Assembly (NCBI GenBank): GCA_946122785.1
Contig: CAMGYJ010000009.1
Location: 3,502,937 to 3,566,936 of the forward strand
Length of the DNA stretch: 64,000 bases
Direction of reading: 5' to 3'
Source: Linum tenue
Taxonomy: Eukaryota > Streptophyta > Magnoliopsida > Malpighiales > Linaceae
The notes under the pieces are model-generated. The model was not told the origin of the DNA. It saw nothing but the letters and a program-made list of their open reading frames with translations, and did not search any database. Of the stretch, positions 22,270-32,900 are shown in pieces (the first letter of the stretch is position 1; each line of letters starts with the position of its first letter). Position numbers and translations under genes: made by a program.

Positions 22270-23470
22270 ATGTGTACCAAAAGGCAAGTTATTTCTCGAA
22301 ACTAGCAAGATAGTCGACCGCTATGTTTCTTTTTCTATAAACATGAGAGATGACACTTCCCATTAACGATTCATAAGTTAAAAAACTTGTCAAGCCAATA
22401 GTCCTTGTATGTGGTTATCCAATGTATAGTTCTTAATGATCGATATGGCCGTAGATGAGTCAAGTTTAAGTTACAACTGCACCATTAAGCTATACAACAG
22501 TGATGGAGCAGGTAATTCCAAGTTACACACAAAAGCCTCCAATCATCTTCTCTAATGTCTCTGAATAGGCCTTCAAGTGGTGATCCACCTCATGTAGAGA
22601 GGATAGAGCCATCAGTTTGGACATGTAGCCATCTCCCAGGAGGACTCCAGACACAGATAGCTTGTAGATGTTGAACCAAACCTGAATATTATAAGTCAAA
22701 TATTATTTTAGAGTAGTGTAATTCCCATCCATACATTTTTTATGCTCTGTTTCCAAATATGCCAAACAATCAACCCAAAATCAATTTCGTGTACAACATT
22801 GTTCAGATTAGTCGACTTCCAGCTTTGGAATGACATATCGCTTCCATTTTTCATGATAATATTCCTCTACTTCTCCCAAATCTCAGTTGTCTTCTTGCAG
22901 GTTCAAATGATGTACTTGTTCAGTGATCTCTTCTTCGTTCTTACAATGGTCACAGTTGCCATCAGCGGTCAACTTCCTCTTAACACGTTCTTTATTGGTT
23001 AGAATTCTGTCATGCATGACCAATCAAAGGTAGTGCTTAGTCGGCTTAGTCCTTTCCAGAGTCCCTCTCCCCATTGATCCATTCAGCATCCTGTATAATA
23101 TGGTTTTCAAGCATGAGATCACTGTCAATCCATGGGTGGCTCCTAAAGCTTGTTGTCCTTCCACTCCTTATACTCCATCTTGTTGCACTCATCATTAGGG
23201 GCATGACTTCGATAATTTCTTTCTAAACGTTGGAGTGATTACTTCTCTTAATTGACCTGCACCCATAGATCAGAATCATTATTAAGCTTAATCATAAAGG
23301 CCATGTTCAGGCTTCTTGTTGTTCTTAATCCTAACCCCTTGATCTTTTGGTATGCAAACTATGTCCCAAGCTACCAAATCACCTCTACTTGTTTCTTAAA
23401 AGATTCGGTTAAAAGTACAAGGTCATCGACACAAAAAAGAGAGAGAGATATATATGAGTTCTTTCGATGG
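22270..23470 (-). pseudogene. Decayed LINE 3' half (RT end, zf-RVT and RNase H remnants)
   Basis: Reading the minus strand, 23345-23250 encodes KGLGLRTTRSLNMAF then LWVQV, the conserved post-RT segment of plant L1 elements. 23000-22730 resembles the zinc-binding zf-RVT segment (KRKLTADGNCDHC). 22685-22550 reads PPGRWLHVQTDGS, and further on LKLDSSTAISII (22470-22430) and SHVYRKRNIAVDYLA (22355-22310) mark an RNase H domain. Many stops and frameshifts separate the blocks. It is an older relative of the LINE at 26266. Confidence 0.75.
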
Positions 23471-24499
23471 TAAGTCTAACCGTAATCCACCTATTACCAC
23501 TAACAACCTTAGAAATTCAATGGCTTGGATCGAATTTCATATATGATGCGAAGAGCATTTTTTCTTTGTAGTTTCCTAAAATAGGTAATACCTAATAAGA
23601 GTTATATGAATAATATGCCCTTCTACTTTACATTTTCTCAAACATACCCTTTTACTTTGAATCACAACAAATCTACCCTTCTATGAATAATATGCCCTTT
23701 TACTTTGAATAATTTATTACCAATTGTTCAAACCTACCCTTTTGTTTGTTTTGTCGCCCCAGAACGGTCCAGTCCGGTCCAACCAAAACATATTTATGAT
23801 TCATGCGGTAATTTGGATATAATTCATCACTTCAATCTAATACATCTATAAAAATTCTAATAATTCAATCCATTTAATCAAATTCAATTGAATTGGTGGA
23901 TTCATATATTTGGTTCATGAATTATTGGAAAAATTATAGTTTAATACCTATAATTTTTGTATTTTCTAATTTGATACAAAAATTCTATTTTTGATATATG
24001 ACTAAAATTATTTTTTTATACCTACAATTTTTATAATGACATTTAGTACCTAAATTTTTTATAATGGTTCAAGGTTTAGATACCACTTGAATTCATGAAT
24101 CCACCACACTATTTAATTGAATAAATTAATCTACTAATCCAACCTACCAATTCATGAATACAATTCATTTTCCACCACTATTTAAGGAGATTTAATTTTG
24201 CTGTTGTTTCACAAAAATTATTGTATCCAAATTTAATTTAGTTTTCTGACCACTCTGGTTTTGTGCTAGCTTCTCTATGATGGATATATAACTTGATGTT
24301 AATTATAGCCACCATTATGTAAAAATAGCCTGTAAGATGTGTATGAGACTTTACAAAAATAGAAACTTATAATATGAGGTGGCGATTCTCTTCGAGAACT
24401 AGTGTCACATTGACATGCCACTTTAAGAAACTATTTGTTCTGTATTTTCAGTTAGATCGATTGACACTTGAAACCATGAAAGTTTAATTTAAAGTTATT
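23471..24499. other. Intergenic DNA, no gene seen
   Basis: 23640-23760 has loosely repeated 'TATGCCCTT.TACTTTGAAT' phrases of an old repeat. The rest is AT-rich with no frame or element ends. Confidence 0.45.
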
Positions 24500-24507
24500 G
24501 GCGAAGC

Positions 24508-25253
24508 TAGGAGTGATAATTAGGTCGGTTAGCGATAACCATTAATCGATAACGTGGTTAGTGATCACCTGCCAACCAAAGAATCATTATGGTTAGCCGA
24601 CCCGCCAAGGGTTAACGATTAACTGTTGATGTGATTAGAAGTTATTTTAGCGCTTAACTGCCTACCCGCCTGAAAGAGATGGAAAATACCCATAATTTCG
24701 GATATCCACTCGAACCAGACCCGATCAGGTAGGATAAAACCCTATGAAAATAAAATACCAGACGATATGGTTAAAATCCGAATTCCAATATCATGGGTAA
24801 TGGGTCGGTACGGTTTTCTCACTATTCAACCGAAACTCACCCGATTATACATGCATACACAACATTTTGTATATATTCTTTTTAGTTTAACATATTCGCG
24901 ATTTCTAGTATATTTCTAGCATCTCTTGAACAAGGGTTCCTTTTATTATTTCTCTTAGTATTGGATTTGTTATTTATAATTCTTCACTTTTATAATTTAG
25001 TAGGTTAGTGATTAGTAACACAACAATAGTCGAGAAGATAAAGAAAGAATATTATCCATGATACTGAAATCTAAATGGGTATGGATCTTATTTTAATTGT
25101 TTACCCGAATCTTGCACGAATAATACCCGAATTAGTTAGGGTAGGGTAATGGATAGTCACTATTCGTACTCGATCTGACCCGTTGCTATCCCTATCGGTT
25201 AGCAATGCAGTTAGCAGTTAAACCATTAACGCCATAATCGTTTACCACCCCTA
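24508..25253. mobile_element. hAT-like element (746 bp), 8-bp target duplication with one mismatch
   Basis: The ends are TAGGAGTGATAA and the complement of TTTACCACCCCTA. GGCGAAGC (24500-24507) and GGCGAAAC (25254-25261) flank them. The outer parts are built of drifting GGTTAGCG/ATAACC motifs. The middle holds a GGGTAAT/CCCGA-type block that may be a second nested element. No transposase. Confidence 0.7.
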
Positions 25254-25261
25254 GGCGAAAC

Positions 25262-26257
25262 CATAAATCTTAATACAGGGATTGAAAAATCTATACTCGA
25301 GAGGTTTGAACTATAGTCATTAAGAATGAGAGTTAGAGACTTACCAAATAGTATATTTTTGAAATTTGTTACAAATTTACATGTAAATTTACCTACATGT
25401 AAATGTTGAGAGAACTATAGTCCCTAGACTCAACGCAGCTACATACCTTTTATGGTGTCATGTTTAATGGGATTTTTTGTATTGGTTATTTATTGTGAAG
25501 TTTTGGATGTAGAAGATGACATTAAGATCTGGATACAAAATTTATTAGGTATTCATTTTTTAGGTATTAGAGAAGCAATTAAGATAGATAAAAATGAGTA
25601 GAGGAGCAATTCGATAGATATAAAATTTAAAGTGACTTTTTGAAATAAAATCTAACATATTGTTTGATAAAAATGAATTCTACGATTTGAAATGAAATAT
25701 TTATATTTAAAATATAAATGAATTCATTTTTTAATGATAAACACAAATTCACCTTAATAGAACCAACTCAAGTAAAGTTATGAAAACGATCAACGAAATT
25801 CAAATTCAAAATACTAAAGAACTCCTTATAACTCTACCATTATGAATCGAGAGTAGGAATGATAATGAGGCAGGTCGGGTTGGGTATTTCGATATACATA
25901 CTTGTATCATGGTAGGTTGGATCTTGGTCGGGTAATTTATTATGGGTTGCGCTCGGAACAGGGTGACTCATATGAGTATGTAATTAAAACGTAAAACTTT
26001 GAAACTATTCATTTTTTCATTATAGCTATAGCTAAGATATTATGTAATAAAAGTAAAACCCTCAGTAATTTGAGTATAATTACATGTGATGTAAGCAAAA
26101 ACGAGTAAGAAATGGGACGAGACCTGACAGGTCAGGTTGAAAACACTACTCATGCCCATCCTACCTCGCCCCAAAATAGATCAAATAAGTTGGATAAAAC
26201 AGATTAGGTCCAAATTGACATTAGAAACTTACCACTTTAATTAGGCCCAAAATATTT
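25262..26257. other. Intergenic DNA with a possible old hAT-like fragment
   Basis: TAGGAATGATAATGAGGCAG at 25854 and CATGCCCATCCTA ending at 26163 look like worn hAT-type ends, but the flanks do not match, so I do not call an element. No gene seen. Confidence 0.35.
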
Positions 26258-26265
26258 CTATTCAT

Positions 26266-29200
26266 TTTTTTTTTTGAAGAAGAGGAGGCAAAAGCCAAGG
26301 TAACAAAAGAAGGCAGAGCTGGAGGTAAACGGCACTGCACACAGGCAGCGCGCCTACCACAGCAGACAAAACAGCTCAGAACCCGGACGCGTCAAAGCCC
26401 AGAAACAGGAGGCTGCCCACGAAACCCAACCACCCCATCTAGTCTCTATTCAGCACAACTCTCCGAGGGAAACTAACCCCCACAATGTCCTCAAGCAAAA
26501 TTTTTTCTAACTCTCTAGGTGGACTCACTAACTCACTCGTACCGAAGGGGTAGACGAGACTGTGCTTCGAGAGCCAGTCCGCAGCTCTATTCCCTTCTCT
26601 GTACGTGTGAACCAGCCTGACCACCCAGTTCTGAGACACCATACGTCGAATAGCAGCCAACATCGTGGAGTGAGGGTGAACGGGGTCTTCTCTCGCTTTG
26701 ATGAGGTCGATCGCCAGCTGTGAATCTGTTTCTAAGATAAGAAACTGGGTACCTTGATTCCAAGCCATGATTAGCCCCTGGTGAATGCCCCACAACTCTG
26801 CTAGAATAGCTGATCCTTTGCCAATCTTGCAACAGAAGCCACAAATCCAGACTCCATTACTGTCCCCAAGCACCCCGCCTGCCGTCGCAAGCCCTTGGTT
26901 TCCCTGTGCAGCGCCGTCCGTGTTCATTTTCCTCCAATTACCCGGAGGCGCCTTCCAACCAATGAGCTGTTCCGATCTCACAGGTTTCTCTATCACATTC
27001 AAACTTGAGGTGGCACTATCCCAGGTCCTCAACCAGTCAGTAGCTTTGGAAGTGACATAGTTCACTATGGAGGATTCCGCCATCTTCTTCCCTTGGAAAA
27101 TGAATTCATTCCTATATTTCCAAACATACCAGCAAGTTAAGGCGAAAAGGCTCGACCAATCTTCCTGGATATCCACTCCCAGTTTCCTTTCCAAGTTCAT
27201 CTCAAACCACCTCACCTGATCTGCAGCAAAAAAACTCTGATGAGCCTGAACAGGGAGCAGCTTTTCCCAACTCCTCCTCGCGGCAGCGCAGTCCCTTAAG
27301 CAATGAATATTGGTCTCGACTGCTGCCTTGCAGAGCTGGCACGTATCATCCGTAGTGAGGTGTCGGGACCTCCTAACACTGTTAGTGGTCAGCTTCCCTT
27401 TAGCGGCGAGCCAAGTAAAAAGGCGGACTCTTTCCGGGCAATGGAGTCTCCAAATCTTCCTCCAATCAATGCTATTCTGACCAGCTTGGTCTGGCGTCAT
27501 GGTCTGATAGGCCGAACTAACATTGAACCTGCCATTAGGAGTAACCCTCCAAAAAAGAGTATCATCCTCGCTGGTTAGAGGGTCTAGCCAAACAGCCCGC
27601 ATTTTATCAATGATCTCTGACGGGAGAAGCGGTTGTATCTCCTGAAATTTCCATCCTTCATTTGCATCCCAGTAGTCCGCCACCCTTTTGTCCCTGTACT
27701 CCAAAGGGACCTCAGTCGTAGCCAGCTCCACCAAAGGATCCTGCATCAACCAAACGTCAGACCAGAACTTAGTGCCTTTGCCATTCTTAACATTGTAAGC
27801 AATTCCTTTTTTCAAAAGGTTCACAGTTTGAGAAAAACTGTTCCAAGCAAAAGAACTTCCCTTTATTTTGCTAAGCACATGAATCCCCTTCCTGTCCCTC
27901 CCGTACTTGCTTTTCATAGCTTGCACCCAGAGCTTTTTATCCTCCTTCACCAGGCTCCAGGCTCCTTTGGCCAACATAGCTTGATTCGCAAGTCTTGTTG
28001 GCCTTATCCCCACGCCTCCTTGCTGTCTCGGCAAAGTCATCTGGTCCCAAGCAACTAGGTGGAACTTCGTCTTGCCGTCCTCATCTCCCCAAACGAATTG
28101 TCGATTGATCCTGTCAAGAGATTTACAAATAGAAGTAGGTAATCGCTCGGTAAACATGGGGTAAACTGCCATGGAAGAGGCTACAGATTTCACCAGGGTA
28201 ATCCGTCCTGCAACTGACAGATGATTAGCTTTCCATGAAGCCAATTTCTGTTGAATTTTCAGCACCAACTCTTGGTATCTGGCCTGAGTGATCCTGCCAT
28301 TAATAGTTTTTAAACCCAGATATCTGCCTAAGTCACTAGTAAGAGTGATCCCAGCCCTTGCACTGAGCCTCTGAGCTCTGTCTCTCTGGATATTAGGGGA
28401 CACAAACATAGCTGACTTGTGCAAGTTCACTCTCTGGCCCGAACTTGAGCAGAAATCCTCCAAGCACGATCGAATCACTTCAATCTGGCCACCTTCAGCT
28501 TCAGCAAACAAAATCAGATCGTCAGCAAAAAATAGATGAGATAACTTTGGGCCACCCTTGGTTAAAGAGAGTGGTTTCCAAAGTTTCTCCTCTACAGCTT
28601 GTTCAATACGATGAGCTAATCTTTCCATGCATAAGACAAAGAGGAAAGGGGATAAGGGATCTCCCTGTCTGACGCCCCTAGTAGGACTAAACTCCGAGGT
28701 CAGCTCTCCATTCCAGTTGATCCTCACTTTGTTTCTTTCCACACACGTCATAATCCTGCTTATCCAAGTACTAGGAAGGCCTATCTCCCCCAAAGTATCC
28801 TGAAGAAATCCCCAGTGAAGGCGATCGTAAGCCTTCTCTAAGTCAATCTTAATAACCAAGCCTCCCTTAACCCCTTTCCTCTTCCTCAGCAAGTGGAGGA
28901 CCTCTTGAAGCAATAAGATGTTGTCATTAGTTTGCCTTCCCTTGATAAAACCACTCTGGGTCGGCGCTACAAGCTTTGGCATAAGAGGTTTGAGTCTGTT
29001 CGCTACGGACTTGGTAATAGCCTTCAAAACCACATTATTCAGGTTGATGGGTCTGAACTGAGCCGGGCTTTCAGGATGATCAACCTTTGGGATAAGAACC
29101 ATCGTAGATTCGAAGACCTCATCCGGGAGATTTCCTGTTTCAAAAAAATGAGTAGCCAGATCTGTCAGATTCTTACCCACAAGAGGCCAATACTTCTGGT

Positions 29201-29443
29201 AGAAGACAGCTTGATACCCATCCGGTCCAGGCGCCGACATAGGTTTCATCCCAAAGATGGCCATATGAAGGTCTGAGATATGAAAAGGGTGGAATAGCCC
29301 TAGGAGATCATCTTGCTGCAGACGGGGAAACCTGCCTCTAGGCATCAGATCCTCATAGGCTCCATCCTCCTGGATGTACAAGCTTTCATAGAAATGCATC
29401 ACTAAGGTCTTGAGGTCTTCCTGGTTATCAATCCAACTCCTTA
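26266..29443 (-). mobile_element. 5'-truncated L1-type LINE insertion, 3.18 kb, 8-bp target duplication
   Basis: CTATTCAT occurs at 26258-26265 and at 29444-29451. The minus-strand 3' end is a poly(A) tail, seen as an 11-T run at 26265-26275. The coding frame opens directly at the right junction (SWIDNQEDLKTLV), so the element lost ORF1 and the endonuclease during target-primed reverse transcription. An intact 987-codon frame argues for a recent insertion. Confidence 0.9.
26439..29402 (-). CDS. LINE ORF2 fragment: reverse transcriptase, zf-RVT, RNase H (987 aa, intact)
   Basis: This is the retrotransposon polymerase. It shows the RT motifs APGPDGYQAVFY (57-68), GFIKGRQTND (151-160), IDLEKAYD (186-193), GVRQGDPLSPFLF (243-255) and the catalytic FFADDLILFAE (291-301). 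A zinc-binding zf-RVT segment follows at about 640-720 (WRKIWRLHCPERVRLFTW, then CQLC). A C-terminal RNase H domain covers about 820-945 with NTDG, AELWGI, LETDS and NRAADWLS supplying the acidic residues. No stop or frameshift occurs. The normal upstream endonuclease is absent; translation would need an outside promoter, and the first codon of the listed frame is GTG followed by ATG. It cannot transpose by itself. Confidence 0.93.
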   Translation of the reverse strand: MMHFYESLYIQEDGAYEDLMPRGRFPRLQQDDLLGLFHPFHISDLHMAIFGMKPMSAPGPDGYQAVFYQKYWPLVGKNLTDLATHFFETGNLPDEVFESTMVLIPKVDHPESPAQFRPINLNNVVLKAITKSVANRLKPLMPKLVAPTQSGFIKGRQTNDNILLLQEVLHLLRKRKGVKGGLVIKIDLEKAYDRLHWGFLQDTLGEIGLPSTWISRIMTCVERNKVRINWNGELTSEFSPTRGVRQGDPLSPFLFVLCMERLAHRIEQAVEEKLWKPLSLTKGGPKLSHLFFADDLILFAEAEGGQIEVIRSCLEDFCSSSGQRVNLHKSAMFVSPNIQRDRAQRLSARAGITLTSDLGRYLGLKTINGRITQARYQELVLKIQQKLASWKANHLSVAGRITLVKSVASSMAVYPMFTERLPTSICKSLDRINRQFVWGDEDGKTKFHLVAWDQMTLPRQQGGVGIRPTRLANQAMLAKGAWSLVKEDKKLWVQAMKSKYGRDRKGIHVLSKIKGSSFAWNSFSQTVNLLKKGIAYNVKNGKGTKFWSDVWLMQDPLVELATTEVPLEYRDKRVADYWDANEGWKFQEIQPLLPSEIIDKMRAVWLDPLTSEDDTLFWRVTPNGRFNVSSAYQTMTPDQAGQNSIDWRKIWRLHCPERVRLFTWLAAKGKLTTNSVRRSRHLTTDDTCQLCKAAVETNIHCLRDCAAARRSWEKLLPVQAHQSFFAADQVRWFEMNLERKLGVDIQEDWSSLFALTCWYVWKYRNEFIFQGKKMAESSIVNYVTSKATDWLRTWDSATSSLNVIEKPVRSEQLIGWKAPPGNWRKMNTDGAAQGNQGLATAGGVLGDSNGVWICGFCCKIGKGSAILAELWGIHQGLIMAWNQGTQFLILETDSQLAIDLIKAREDPVHPHSTMLAAIRRMVSQNWVVRLVHTYREGNRAADWLSKHSLVYPFGTSELVSPPRELEKILLEDIVGVSFPRRVVLNRD

Positions 29444-29451
29444 CTATTCAT

Positions 29452-29978
29452 AAGTCGGGCCTATAGCTCCCCCACTCCTTACTAGACTAAATAATTAATA
29501 CATAATTGTTTTCAGCATTCAAGGAGAATTTAGGTACGTATTAGTAGTTTTTCCGAGACCACAGCATCAAGCTCCCGAATTCATCTCCCACTCTTTCCCC
29601 TTCTGCTCTGTAAATTTACGGTTTTTGCCTCTTTTCTTTCGGCAGACGACTACGATTTTGACTGCTTAGATTCTGACTAAACTATAAAAATCTCAATCTC
29701 CAAATCCTCTAGGGTTTTCTGATCTTCCTCAGTTCCCACTCTCCTTCTCCATCCCAAAAACCCTAGTTCCTAACCACCCACAATCATTACACCTGCGCTT
29801 GCTCTCTTCCATTCAATCCCGAAGAGGTAAACTTTCTCGAAACCCTGCGTGGATAACGGAATTGAACTCGAAAGATTCACTGGGTTCCCTTTGAATCCAA
29901 TCTAAAACCCAGGAAAGTGATCGGGCGCAGCTAAAAAATTGATCTTTTTTTTGCCGTTGATTGTAAAATAAGAACACC
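29452..29978 (+). promoter_or_regulatory. Exportin-T promoter and leader with two telo-box-like motifs
   Basis: CTAGGGTTTTC at 29709 and AAAAACCCTAG at 29756-29766 are telo-box-type motifs common near starts of plant translation-related genes. GAAGAGGTAAACTTTC at 29821 may be a leader-intron donor and ATAAG just before ACACCATGG an acceptor, but this is uncertain. The ATG at 29979 has a good context (ACACCATGG). Confidence 0.45.
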
Positions 29979-32900
29979 ATGGATGATCTTGAAAAGGCCG
30001 TGCTTATCAGTTTTGATGAAATGGGCACAGTTGATTCCGCTCTGAAATCTCAGGCAGTTGCTTTCTGCCAGCAAATGAAGGAGAGCCCAACTGTGGGCCG
30101 GGTTTGTATCGAGAAGCTTGTCTTTTGCAAGCTCGTTCAGGTTCAGTTTTGGTGTTTGCAGACTGTACAAGAGGTCATTAGTGGTAGATATAGTTTGTTG
30201 AGTTTGGAGGAGAAGGATTTCTTCAGGAAGTCTGTCTTTTCATTGTGTGGCTTTGACGGAGTTGATGACGAGAATGCTGCGAGGTTTCTGGACGGTCCTG
30301 CATTTATAAAGAACAAGCTTGCTCAGGTTTTGGTTACTCTAATCTACTTCGAGTACCCTTTGGTATGGTCTTCGGTTTTTGTTGACCTGTTGCCTCAGTT
30401 GAGCAAAGGGGCACGGGTAATCGATATGTTCTGTCGTGTTTTGAATGCCTTGGATGATGAGTTGATCAGTTTGGATTATACACGGACTGCAGACGAGATG
30501 GTGGTAGCAACCCGCGTTAAGGATGCAATGAGGCAGCAGTGTATAGGTCAGATAGTGAGAGTTTGGTATGACATTGTATGTATGTACAGGAATACTGATC
30601 AAGAGCTCTGTTCGGGTGTTTTGGATACGATGAGGAGGTATATCTCGTGGATCGATATCGGTCTGGTTATGAATGATATTTTTATGCCATTACTATTCGA
30701 GTTAATCCTCGTTGATGGCGGTTCAGAACAGCTTCGTGGTGCTGCCTGTAGTTGTGTCCTTGCTGTGGTTTCTAAGCGAATGGAACCACAACCTAAGTTA
30801 AACATATTGCAAGGCATTCAGATTGAACGTGTTTTTGGGTTGGTTACCGGCGATAGTGACTCTGAGCTGGTATCAAAAGCAGCTGCATTGATCACAGGTT
30901 TTGCTGTTGAGGTGCTAGACTGCAATAGGCGAGTAAGCACTGAGGATGCTAAAAGGGTGTCAACGGATCTTTTGAATGAAGTTCTGCCATCAGTATTTTA
31001 TGTAATGCAGAACTGTGAGGTTGATGCTACTTTTAGTATAGTTCAATTTTTATCAGGTTATGTGACCACTATGAAAAGCCTCTCTCCATTAACAGAGAAG
31101 CAGCTGCTTCACGTCAGACAGATATTGGAAGTCATTCGTTCACAAATTCGATATGATCCTGCTTATAGGGGTAATCTTGATACACTCGATAAGATTGGGA
31201 GAGAGGAGGAAGATAGGATGGTGGAGTTCAGAAAAGACTTGTTTGTATTGCTCTGTAATGTGGGCCGTGTTGCCCCTGAAGTTACTCAAGTGTTCATAAG
31301 AAATGCATTAAATAGTGCTGTTGCCTCTTCATCTGATGTAAATGTAGAGGAAGTGGAAGCCGCCCTTTCTCTTTTGCACGCTATTCGAGAGTCACTGAGT
31401 GACGAGTCCATTAGAAATGGATCTGGTTTGCTGAGTGAGTTGGTGCCAATGTTAATCTCAACAAGATTTCCCTGCCATTCAAGTAGATTAGTTGCACTCA
31501 TGTATTTGGAGACGATTACTAGATACATGAAGTTTGTGATGGAGAATACTCAGTATATTCCCATGGTTCTGACTGCATTTTTAGATGACAGAGGAATACA
31601 CCATCAGAATCTCCATGTGAGCCGCAGAGCAAGTTACCTGTTTATGCGAGTTGTGAAATTGCTGAAAGCAAAGCTTGTACCTTTCATAGAGAAAATTCTG
31701 CAGGTATGTAGGAAATACGAAGTACCATCTTTTCTGCTTCATGCAATCACCTATGGAATTTATCTACGCTATTTGTAATTTATGCTCTCAATTTTCTTGT
31801 TCTCTGATACATCTTTTATTGATTTAGCAGAGCCTTCAGGATACGGTTTCCCATTTCACAAGTATGGATTTTACATCTAATCAGTGTTCAGGAGCTGAAG
31901 ATGGTAGCCATATATTTGAGGTATTCTGCTTCTCTATCTGTTGCACCTGTACGTGCTGATAGATTTAGAAACATGAATGGTCAGTTGAACACACTAATAT
32001 TGCTTTTCATTTTCGCAAAATATTATTTTGAGAAGGGTTTGCTTGTTGCTGTTTCAATATCCTTAATTATTATATCACAGGCAATAGGTATATTGATCGG
32101 GATGGAAGATGTACCACTTGAAAAGCAATCTGAGTACTTGGCTTCATTGCTTACTCCTCTTTGTCGTCAGGTTGGGACTTCTCTCGTGCTATACCGGAGC
32201 TTTGTTCTATCTCTTACTTTTCTTTTCTTGAACAAACTTTCCTTGGAACAATGTCTAATAGCTAAACCTTGGTGGATGCTTTTTGAATTGTTGTTGATTC
32301 CAGATTGAGGTATTGCTCATGAATGCCAAGATACTGAATCCAGAAGAGTCTCCTGCAAAAGTTGCTAACATTCAGCAAATAATAATGGCAATTAATGCTC
32401 TCAGCAAGGTTTGTCTCCTTTGATCCTTGCAGTTTAAATTATTTTTATTTTCCTTATCATAGGAGGGTCGAGAATTGATCACGTCAAGTGGTTTCAAAGG
32501 CAGTTTAATTGCTTGTCAGTGGAACTTGTGAAAGAATGCCTTCACATACTTCAGAAGTTTAGGTCTCAGATCATATGAGTTCACTAGTTGACTTCTATCA
32601 TCGACTTTATGTCTTACATAGACACATGCTCAAGTAGCAATGGTTGTTTATGCCATTTTTTTATACCAACTTAGTCCCACTTACTACATGTGCAGTTTGT
32701 CTTATGTTTTCTTTTTTTGTGGTCCAGGGTTTCAGTGAGCGTCTTGTAAATGCTAGTCGACCATCAATAGGCCTGATGTTTAAGCAGGTTGGTTTCTCTG
32801 ATCTCTATTTACCACTCATTTTATTTTCTTCATGGAGATTCTTGATATTGTGTTTTGGGTAATATAAGGTCTTATTTACTTCTCCCTGCTGTTTTGTGCT

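Noticed and set aside
25854..26163. Possible additional hAT element
   Set aside because: Ends resemble TAGGRRTG but the 8-bp flanks do not match.
26587..29276. Plus-strand and off-frame open frames inside the LINE
   Set aside because: All are shadows of the intact 987-codon minus-strand frame.
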